NCBI RefSeq assembly: GCF_024220175.1
Contig: NZ_CP098502.1
Coordinates: 2,418,001-2,482,000, forward strand
Length of the DNA stretch: 64,000 nucleotides
DNA from: Paraconexibacter antarcticus
Lineage (GTDB): Bacteria; Actinomycetota; Thermoleophilia; Solirubrobacterales; Solirubrobacteraceae
Direction of reading: 5' to 3'
Translations under genes and position numbers: made by a program
Shown here: positions 57,660-64,000 of the stretch, one piece after another
Layout of the letters: the number at the start of each line of letters is the position of its first letter
Numbering within the stretch: the stretch's first letter is position 1
Notes under the pieces: generated by a model
What the model saw: only the letters and a program-made list of their open reading frames with translations
What the model was told of the DNA's origin: nothing
Databases searched by the model: none

Positions 57660-58619
57660 GTGCCCGGCCCCGTCCCGCTCACCGACTGGCCGGCCCTGCC
57701 GGGCGTCCGTCACGAGCAGCTCCACGCCGGCGGGATCGACGTCCACCTCGCCTCCAGCGGCCCGGAGGACGGTCGGCCCGTCCTGCTCCTGCACGGCTTC
57801 CCGGAGCTGTGGTTCTCCTGGCGCCACCAGCTCCGCGCGCTCGGCGAGGCGGGCTATCGCGTGCTCGCGCCCGACCTGCGCGGCGTCGGCGGCACCGCCG
57901 CGCCGGCGAACCCGGACACGTACGACCTCCTGCACCTCGTCCGCGACGCGGTCGGCGTGCTCGACGCGCTGCACCTCGAGCGCGCCACCGTCGTCGGCCA
58001 CGACTGCGGCGCTCCGCCCGCCTGGTGGACGGCGGCGATCCACCCGCAGCGCGTGCAGGCCGTCGCCGGCCTGTCGGTCCCGTTCCTGCCGCGCGCGCCG
58101 GAGCCGCCGGTGCCGATCATGCGCGAGCACCTCGGCGAGGACTTCTACATCGTCCACTTCCAGGAGCCCGGCGTCGCCGAGGCGATGCTCGCCCGCGACG
58201 TCCGCCGGACGCTCGCGACGACGAGGCAGTGGTCACGCAGCTGGGGCGAGGTCGAGGACGACGTCCCGCCCTGCCCGCCGTCCATGACCGAGGACGAGCT
58301 CGGCGTGTTCGCCGCCGCCTACGCGCGGACGGGGTTCACCGGGGGGCTGAACTGGTACCGCAACCTCGATCGCAACCAGCGGGTGATGGGGGAGTGGGAC
58401 GGCGTGCACGTCACGGTCCCGGCGCTCTTCGTCCAGGGCTCGCGCGACCCGGTGCGCCACTTCATGCCCGCGGCCGCGATGGACGGCCTCGTCGACGACC
58501 TGCGCATCGAGATCCTCGACGGCGCCGACCACTGGATCCAGCAGGAGCGTCCCGCCGACATCAGCGCCCTGCTGCTCGGCTTCCTGGCGGCGACCGGCGG
58601 GCCCGGCCGCCGGGACTAG
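57660..58619 (+). CDS. Alpha/beta hydrolase, epoxide-hydrolase-like
   Basis: 319 residues from a GTG. Oxyanion HGFPE (LLLHGFPELWFSW), DLRGVGGT, nucleophile Asp in VVGHDCGAPPAWW (G-H-D-x-G), acid near FVQGSRDPV and a base His in GADHWIQQERP. The aspartate nucleophile and HGFPE point to an epoxide hydrolase. Substrate unknown. Confidence 0.88.
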   Translation: MPGPVPLTDWPALPGVRHEQLHAGGIDVHLASSGPEDGRPVLLLHGFPELWFSWRHQLRALGEAGYRVLAPDLRGVGGTAAPANPDTYDLLHLVRDAVGVLDALHLERATVVGHDCGAPPAWWTAAIHPQRVQAVAGLSVPFLPRAPEPPVPIMREHLGEDFYIVHFQEPGVAEAMLARDVRRTLATTRQWSRSWGEVEDDVPPCPPSMTEDELGVFAAAYARTGFTGGLNWYRNLDRNQRVMGEWDGVHVTVPALFVQGSRDPVRHFMPAAAMDGLVDDLRIEILDGADHWIQQERPADISALLLGFLAATGGPGRRD

Positions 58620-58666
58620 ACTCGGCCGCAGCGGTCACGACGGCAAGCACGACAGGAGAGCACGAC

Positions 58667-59968
58667 ATGGCGTGGGACTTCAGCACCGAACCCGAGTTCG
58701 AGGAGCAGCTCGCGTGGATGCGCGAGTTCGTCCGGGAGGAGATCTGGCCGCTCGAGTCGATCTACGGCGAGCTCGACCAGGCGCAGGTCGACGCGATCTA
58801 CGCCCCGCTGCAGGCCCGGGTCAAGGCCCGGGGCCTGTGGGCCGCGCACCTCGAGCCCGAGCTCGGCGGGCAGGGCTTCGGCCAGGTGAAGCTCGGGCTC
58901 ATGCACGAGATCCTCGGCACGAGCCCGTTCGCGCCGAACGCCTTCGGCTGCCAGGCGCCGGACAGCGGCAACAGCGAGATCCTCGCGCTCGTCGGCACCG
59001 AGGAGCAGAAGGACCGCTACCTGCACCCGCTCCTGAACGGCGACCTGAAGTCCGCCTTCTCGATGACCGAGCCGCACACCGCCGGCAGCGACCCGACCCT
59101 GCTCCAGACCCGCGCGGTGCGCGACGGCGACGAGTACGTCATCGACGGCCACAAGTGGTTCTCGTCGAACGCATCGATCGCCGACTTCCTCATCGTCATG
59201 GCGGTCACCGACCCGGACGCGCGCGCCCACCAGCGCGCCACGATGTTCATCGTCCCCGTCGACACGCCCGGCGTGAACATCCTCCGCGACGTCTCGACGA
59301 TGGAGCACCCGCAGGAGGAGTTCGGCAAGCTCGGCGGCCACGCGGAGATCCGCTACGAGAACGTCCGCATCCCGGTGGAGAACCGCCTCGGCGACGAGGG
59401 CGCCGGCTTCCTCATCGCCCAGCACCGGCTCGGGCCCGGCCGCATCCACCACTGCATGCGCTGGCTCGGCGTCTCCCAGCGCGCCTTCGACATGCTCTGC
59501 GAGCGCGCCCAGTCGCGCTACGCCCACGGTGGCCTGCTCGCCGACAAGCAGACCGTCCAGAACTGGATCGCGGACTCCGCGGCGCAGATGCAGGCGGCAC
59601 GCCTCATGACGCTGCACGCCGCCTGGAAGATGGACACGCAGGGGGCGAGCGCGGCGCGCACCGACATCGCCCTCATCAAGTTCTTCGGGGCGGGCGTGCT
59701 CCACGACGTCGTCGACCGCGCCCTGCAGGCGCACGGCTCGCTCGGCTACTCGACCGACATGCCGCTCGAGGCGATGTACCGCTTCTCGCGGGCCGCGCGG
59801 CTCTACGACGGCCCCGACGAGGTGCACCGCCAGTCGGTCGCGCGGCAGCTCCTGCGCGGCTACACGGCCCCGCTCGATGGGGTCCCGACCGAGCACGTCC
59901 CGACGCGCCAGGCCGCCGCGCGCGAGAAGTTCCAGCACATCCTCGCCGCCGCGACGGCGAACGACTGA
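58667..59968 (+). CDS. Acyl-CoA dehydrogenase
   Basis: 433 residues. FAD-binding AFSMTEPHTAGSDPTLLQT and KWFSSNASIADFLIVM; catalytic-base region GSLGYSTDMPLEAMYR; C-terminal DGPDEVHRQSVARQLL. Larger than short-chain enzymes and similar to the FadE/APH-like long-chain group. Oxidises acyl-CoA with ETF as acceptor; the host must have its own ETF or share the island EtfAB. Confidence 0.92.
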   Translation: MAWDFSTEPEFEEQLAWMREFVREEIWPLESIYGELDQAQVDAIYAPLQARVKARGLWAAHLEPELGGQGFGQVKLGLMHEILGTSPFAPNAFGCQAPDSGNSEILALVGTEEQKDRYLHPLLNGDLKSAFSMTEPHTAGSDPTLLQTRAVRDGDEYVIDGHKWFSSNASIADFLIVMAVTDPDARAHQRATMFIVPVDTPGVNILRDVSTMEHPQEEFGKLGGHAEIRYENVRIPVENRLGDEGAGFLIAQHRLGPGRIHHCMRWLGVSQRAFDMLCERAQSRYAHGGLLADKQTVQNWIADSAAQMQAARLMTLHAAWKMDTQGASAARTDIALIKFFGAGVLHDVVDRALQAHGSLGYSTDMPLEAMYRFSRAARLYDGPDEVHRQSVARQLLRGYTAPLDGVPTEHVPTRQAAAREKFQHILAAATAND

Positions 59969-59973
59969 CGGCC

Positions 59974-60954
59974 GTGGACGCGGGCCCCGACGAGGACGCC
60001 GGCCCCGGGATCGGCCGCACCCACCTCTCGGGGCCGCTGCTCGCCGCCGCGCTCGCGGCGCCGCTGCTGCTGCTCGCCGGGCTCGTCTACCTCGCCACGA
60101 GCGTCTCGCTCTTCACGGGCGGGCCGTCCGCCGCGCGCGCCGACACCCTGCCGCTCGCGAAGGCCCGGGCGTTCGACGCCCGGGCCGCGTACCGCCTCAC
60201 CGCCGAGCAGGTCCGCTACGGCCAGCGCCCCGCGGGCTCACCGCAGCTCGCGCGGCTCGCCGAGCGGCTGCGGCCCCTGCTGCCCGACGGCCGCTTCGAG
60301 CCGCTGCCGGGGTCGACGGCGGCGAAGCCGCTGCGCAACATCGTCGGCACGCTGCCGGGCACGAAGCCCGCCATCGTCATCGGCGCCCACTACGACACGC
60401 TCGTGAAGCCGAAGGGCTTCGTCGGGGCGAACAACGGCGCGGCGGGCAGCGCGATCGTCATCGAGGTGGCGCGGGCCCTGCGGGCGCTCAGGCGCCCCGC
60501 CGGCGCGCCCGAGCTGAAGTTCGTCCTCTTCGACGGCGAGGAGCCCGACGCGGGGCTCCCGGAGGAGCAGGCCGACTTCTACCACGCGGGCCTGCGCGGG
60601 TCGCGGGCCTACGTGGCGCGGCACCCGGGGCAGACGCGGGCGATGCTGCTGCTCGACTACGTCGGCGGGCGGCGCCTGCAGCTCCCGCGCGAGGGCAGCT
60701 CGGACCGGGCGCTGTGGGGCGACGTCCGCGCCGCCGCCACGCGCGCCGGCGTCGCCGCCGTCTTCCCGGACCGCACGGGCGTCCTCATCCAGGACGACCA
60801 CACGCCCTTCCTCCGGGCCGGCGTCCCCGCCGTCGACTTCATCGACTGGTCCTACCCGGGGCACACGCTGAAGGACGGCATGAAGCGCATCGACGTGCGC
60901 GCCCTCGACGCGGTCGGCGAGACCGTCGTCGCGTACCTGCGCGGCGTGCGCTGA
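59974..60954 (+). CDS. Membrane-anchored M28-like peptidase
   Basis: 326 residues from a GTG. One N-terminal membrane segment ([23 protein letters not shown]). M28 metal-site motifs: [22 protein letters not shown] and [11 protein letters not shown]. The bridging aspartate in the family's G-x-N-D-G motif is Asn here ([10 protein letters not shown]), so metal binding or activity may be altered. Faces the outside of the cell. Confidence 0.8.
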   Translation: MDAGPDEDAGPGIGRTHLSGPLLAAALAAPLLLLAGLVYLATSVSLFTGGPSAARADTLPLAKARAFDARAAYRLTAEQVRYGQRPAGSPQLARLAERLRPLLPDGRFEPLPGSTAAKPLRNIVGTLPGTKPAIVIGAHYDTLVKPKGFVGANNGAAGSAIVIEVARALRALRRPAGAPELKFVLFDGEEPDAGLPEEQADFYHAGLRGSRAYVARHPGQTRAMLLLDYVGGRRLQLPREGSSDRALWGDVRAAATRAGVAAVFPDRTGVLIQDDHTPFLRAGVPAVDFIDWSYPGHTLKDGMKRIDVRALDAVGETVVAYLRGVR

Positions 60955-60964
60955 GGCCGGGCGC

Positions 60965-61630
60965 TCAGACGGAGCGGCAGAACGCCGCGAACGCCGCGGG
61001 GTCCCGGTGCGGCGGCCCGTGGCCGAAGAGGACGGTCGCCGGCTCGAGCGTCCCGAGGCGCCGGATCGACTCGCGGTTGCGGGCCGCGTCGGGGGTGAAG
61101 ATCGCCAGCGGCTCGCGGAGCCCGCGCGGGAGGCCGAGGAGCGGATGCTGGTTGTTCAGGACGTCGCCGAGGATGAGCACGCGGTCGCGCTCGCGCCAGA
61201 GCGAGATGTGGCCGGCGCTATGGCCCGGCGTGTCGAGCACGGTGAAACCCGCGACGTCGTCCCCCTCGTGCAGCGCACGGGCGACCGGGTGTCCCGGCCC
61301 CGCCATGACCTTCCCGAAGAGCGTGTTCAGCGGATGCGGCGGCTGCCGCTTGGCGATGAGCGAGGCGTCCTCCGCGGGCGGGACGTCGAGCTCGCCGACC
61401 CTCAGCGGGATGTCGAGCTCGGTGCAGATCGCGTGGCTCGCGCCCTGGTGGTCGGGGTGGGCGTGGGTGAGGACGTGGGCCGTCACCACGTGCCCGCGCA
61501 GCGCCCGGCGGATGCGGCCCGCGTCGAGCTTCGTCATCGCGTCCACGAGGACGTCGCCGACGAGGTACGCGTTGATGGCGTAGGGCGGCAGCCCGGTGAT
61601 GAGGTGGACGTCGTCCGCGATCTGCTTCAC
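60965..61630 (-). CDS. Metallo-beta-lactamase-fold hydrolase
   Basis: 221 residues from a GTG at 61630. Metal ligands [27 protein letters not shown] and [11 protein letters not shown]. Glyoxalase II-like core without the C-terminal domain. Substrate unknown. Confidence 0.9.
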   Translation of the reverse strand: MKQIADDVHLITGLPPYAINAYLVGDVLVDAMTKLDAGRIRRALRGHVVTAHVLTHAHPDHQGASHAICTELDIPLRVGELDVPPAEDASLIAKRQPPHPLNTLFGKVMAGPGHPVARALHEGDDVAGFTVLDTPGHSAGHISLWRERDRVLILGDVLNNQHPLLGLPRGLREPLAIFTPDAARNRESIRRLGTLEPATVLFGHGPPHRDPAAFAAFCRSV

Positions 61631-61666
61631 GCCACGAGCGTATCCCGGCGCGCGCGACGCCGTACC

Positions 61667-62638
61667 ATGAGGACCATGCCCGTCGCCCCCGAGAAGCTCC
61701 TGCTCGCCGCCCCCCGTGGGTACTGCGCGGGCGTCGACCGCGCCGTCCAGACGGTCGAGCGCGCCCTCGAGCTCTACGGGCCGCCCGTGTACGTCCGCAA
61801 GGAGATCGTCCACAACAAGCACGTCGTCGAGACGCTCCGGGCGAAGGGCGCCATCTTCATCGACGAGCTCGACGACACCGTGCCCGAGGGCGCGATGACG
61901 GTCTTCAGCGCGCACGGCGTCTCGCCGATGGTCCACGCCGACGCCGAGCGCCGCGGCCTGCGCACGATCGACGCGACCTGCCCGCTCGTGACGAAGGTCC
62001 ACCGCGAGGCGGTGAAGTTCGCGCAGGACGGCTACACGATCGTCCTCATCGGGCACGACGGCCACGAGGAGGTCGAGGGCACGATGGGCGAGGCGCCCGA
62101 GCACATCGTCCTCGTCGAGACCGAGGCGGACGTCGACGCCCTCGAGCTCGAGGACCCGTCGAAGGTCGCGTACATCTCGCAGACGACGCTGAGCGTCGAC
62201 GAGACGAAGGCGATCATCGCCCGCCTGCGCGAGCGCTTCCCGCAGATCACCGGGCCCCGCACCGACGACATCTGTTACGCGACGACGAACCGCCAGGTCG
62301 CCGTCAAGCAGATGGCGCCGCAGTGCGACCTCGTCCTCGTCATCGGCTCGCAGAACTCCTCGAACTCGAACCGGCTCGTGCAGGTCGCCGAGGAGCTCGG
62401 CACGCCCGCGCACCTCATCGACAACGCCTCCCAGATCGACGAGGCGTGGCTCGAGGGAGCCGCGACCGTGGGCATCTCGTCCGGGGCCAGCGCGCCGGAG
62501 GAGCTCGTCCAGCAGGTCGTCTCGTTCTTCCGCGACCGCGGCACGACGGACGTCAGCGAGTTCGAGGTCATGCAGGAGGACGTCCGCTTCATGCTCCCGA
62601 AGCCGATCCGCGTCGCGATGGCGGCCGCCGAGGCCTGA
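61667..62638 (+). CDS. ispH: 4-hydroxy-3-methylbut-2-enyl diphosphate reductase IspH
   Basis: 323 residues from ATG 61667 (a second ATG at 61676 gives 320). Three cluster cysteines: [23 protein letters not shown] and [10 protein letters not shown]; substrate residues SAHGVSP and IGSQNSSNS. Last step of the MEP isoprenoid pathway, [4Fe-4S] enzyme. Divergent from the MBL hydrolase gene. Confidence 0.97.
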   Translation: MRTMPVAPEKLLLAAPRGYCAGVDRAVQTVERALELYGPPVYVRKEIVHNKHVVETLRAKGAIFIDELDDTVPEGAMTVFSAHGVSPMVHADAERRGLRTIDATCPLVTKVHREAVKFAQDGYTIVLIGHDGHEEVEGTMGEAPEHIVLVETEADVDALELEDPSKVAYISQTTLSVDETKAIIARLRERFPQITGPRTDDICYATTNRQVAVKQMAPQCDLVLVIGSQNSSNSNRLVQVAEELGTPAHLIDNASQIDEAWLEGAATVGISSGASAPEELVQQVVSFFRDRGTTDVSEFEVMQEDVRFMLPKPIRVAMAAAEA

Positions 62639-62699
62639 GCCGCCCGCCGGGCGCGCCCGCCTCGCGGTGCGCGCCGCGCGCGGCACTACGCTGGCGCGC

Positions 62700-63812
62700 A
62701 TGCGGACCGTCGTCGTCAGCGACCTGCACCTCGGCGCCCAGCGGGCGACCGACGTGCTCCGGCGGCCGGAGCCGCTCGCCGCCTTCTGCGCCCACCTCGA
62801 GGGGGCCGGCCGGCTCGTGCTGCTCGGCGACGCGATCGAGCTCCGGCACGGCCCCGCCCGCGACGCGCTCGCGATGGCCGAGCCGGTCCTCGCCGCGATC
62901 GGCGCCGCCCTCGGCCCGGCCGGCGAGATCGTCCTCGTCCCCGGCAACCACGACCACGGGCTGCTCACCCCGTGGCTGCGCGCGCGGGGTGCCCGCCGGC
63001 GACCCCGACCGCTCGCGCTCGACGAGGCCGCCGGACCGCGCGCGACGCCCGCGGTCCGCCGCCTCGCCGCGGCCGCCGCGCCCGCGACGCTCAGCGTCCG
63101 CTACCCGGGCCTGTGGCTGCGCGAGGACGTCTACGCGACGCACGGGCACTACCTCGACTGCGTCACGACGCTGCCGGCCTTCGAGCGCCTCGGCGCCGGC
63201 ATCACGACGCGGATCATGGGCCCGCTCCCCGCCGGCCCCGGCGCCGCGACCCCGGACGACTTCGAGGCGCGCCTGGGGCCGATGTACGCGTTCCTCGACG
63301 CGCTCGCCGAGACCCGGGACGGGCGCTGGGCCCGCGGGCCGAGCGGCAGCTCCGCGTCGGCCTCCGCGTGGGACACGCTCTCGTCGTCGAACCGCGGGCC
63401 GCTCCGCGCGCGGGCGCTCGCCGGGCTCTTCCCGCTGGGGATCCTCGGGCTGAACCGCGTCGGCATCGGCCCGCTGAAGGCCGAGCTCACCGGGGAGGCG
63501 CTGCGCGACGCCGGCCTCGCCGCGATGGGGGATGCGCTGGCGCGCCTCGGCGTCGACGCGCCGCACGTCGTCTTCGGGCACACCCACCGCGCCGGCCCGC
63601 TGCCGGACGACGATCCGGCGCCGTGGCGCACGCCGGCGGGGACGCAGCTGCACAACTGCGGCTGCTGGTCGGACGAGCCGGTCCTCACCCGCGGGGGGCC
63701 GCAGTCGCCCTACTGGGCGGGACGCGGCGTCGAGGTCGACGCGGACGGGCCGCCGCGCCTCGTCCGCATCATCGAGGACCTCGGGACGGCGGAGACCCGC
63801 GAGGGGGACTGA
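62700..63812 (+). CDS. Calcineurin-like metallophosphoesterase
   Basis: 370 residues. Motifs VVSDLHLGAQ, LLGDAIELR, VPGNHDHGLL, YATHGHYLD and VVFGHTHRAG supply the two-metal site. The final HNCGCWSDEPV is typical of a subset that acts on nucleotides or lipids (UDP-diacylglucosamine hydrolase-like). Substrate not determined. Confidence 0.88.
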   Translation: MRTVVVSDLHLGAQRATDVLRRPEPLAAFCAHLEGAGRLVLLGDAIELRHGPARDALAMAEPVLAAIGAALGPAGEIVLVPGNHDHGLLTPWLRARGARRRPRPLALDEAAGPRATPAVRRLAAAAAPATLSVRYPGLWLREDVYATHGHYLDCVTTLPAFERLGAGITTRIMGPLPAGPGAATPDDFEARLGPMYAFLDALAETRDGRWARGPSGSSASASAWDTLSSSNRGPLRARALAGLFPLGILGLNRVGIGPLKAELTGEALRDAGLAAMGDALARLGVDAPHVVFGHTHRAGPLPDDDPAPWRTPAGTQLHNCGCWSDEPVLTRGGPQSPYWAGRGVEVDADGPPRLVRIIEDLGTAETREGD

Positions 63813-63819
63813 GCGGCGG

Positions 63820-64000
63820 CTACGCGTCCGCCGGCGCGAGGCCCGGCGTGAAGCACGTGGCGAGGCACTCGACGCCCTCGCCGACCTCGAGCTCGAGCAC
63901 GCCGGCGGTGTGCTCCTCGTGCCAGACGAGGTTGAACGCCCCGGCGGTCGTGAGCTCCATCGCCATGCCGTTCGTCGTGACCGTGCCGGCCCCGGTGAAG
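63820..64000 (-). CDS. Partial gene, C-terminal 60 codons
   Basis: Minus-strand frame running off the window end. It encodes FTGAGTVTTNGMAMELTTAG, WHEEHTAGVLELEVGEGVECLA and ends LAPADA. Beta-strand-rich, with one CLATC cysteine pair. Not recognised from this fragment. Confidence 0.5.
   Translation of the reverse strand, partial: FTGAGTVTTNGMAMELTTAGAFNLVWHEEHTAGVLELEVGEGVECLATCFTPGLAPADA

Overview
The window is from a high-GC actinobacterium. A Thermoleophilia/Solirubrobacterales-like host is my best guess; it rests on gene content and GC style, not on a marker phylogeny. Two kinds of DNA meet at a tRNA-Leu gene on the minus strand (29449-29534). Left of it the DNA is visibly less GC-rich (sampled lines about 63% GC) and carries a sulfur-oxidation gene set followed by insertion-sequence debris and a truncated integrase. 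Right of it the DNA is very GC-rich (sampled lines about 77%) and carries housekeeping and core genes.

Region 1 (1-25.2 kb) is a sulfur-oxidizing heterodisulfide-reductase-like (sHdr) and lipoate-binding-protein system. A promoter at 4271-4299 drives a 22-gene plus-strand operon whose genes mostly overlap by 1-4 bases: tusA, a DsrE-family gene, shdrC1-B1-A-H-C2B2 (C2 and B2 fused), two lipoate ligases, two radical-SAM lipoyl synthases (LipS1/LipS2 type), three lipoyl-carrier (LbpA-type) genes, etfB-etfA, an Etf:quinone oxidoreductase (EMO type), a winged-helix protein, a zinc-ribbon protein, a Rieske protein with a receiver-like N-terminus, an SQR/FCSD-like flavoprotein and a DUF59 protein. 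Divergently, an ArsR-family regulator, dsrE2 and a sulfite-oxidizing molybdoenzyme (soeBC fusion and soeA, cut by the window start) run on the minus strand. A third unit (ArsR regulator, persulfide dioxygenase-rhodanese, Mrp) converges on the end of the long operon. The inferred route is: sulfane sulfur carried by TusA/DsrE, oxidized by sHdr with lipoyl-LbpA, electrons passed by EtfAB to EMO and menaquinone, and sulfite oxidized to sulfate by Soe.

Region 2 (25.4-29.45 kb) holds a methyltransferase, a 5'-truncated gene, a nested stack of mobile debris (an IS3-family element inside an IS1380-family transposase fragment, next to a tyrosine-integrase fragment), two excisionase-like HTH genes and the tRNA-Leu 3' end. 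This looks like the integrase end of a genomic island that entered at tRNA-Leu. Its other end is not in the window.

Region 3 (29.5-36 kb) has lexA with an SOS box, RNase P RNA, and a decayed nitrate-reductase locus: narK and narJ intact, narI split by an IS701-family element with a CTAG target duplication, and narH reduced to a frameshifted C-terminal remnant.

Region 4 (36.2-64 kb) is core-like. It holds a luciferase-like monooxygenase fused to an SCP2 domain, a LexA-controlled mutagenesis set (imuB, DUF6504, dnaE2, with SOS boxes overlapping the starts of imuB and dnaE2), a P450, a pilin-like surface protein, cytochrome c, glnA, a DsbA-like oxidoreductase, an RNB nuclease, small membrane proteins, a STAS protein, a second DUF59 gene, a secreted subtilase, an alpha/beta hydrolase, an acyl-CoA dehydrogenase, an M28-like peptidase, an MBL hydrolase, ispH and a metallophosphoesterase. 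No CRISPR array was seen, and no gene-free stretch exceeds about 300 bases.
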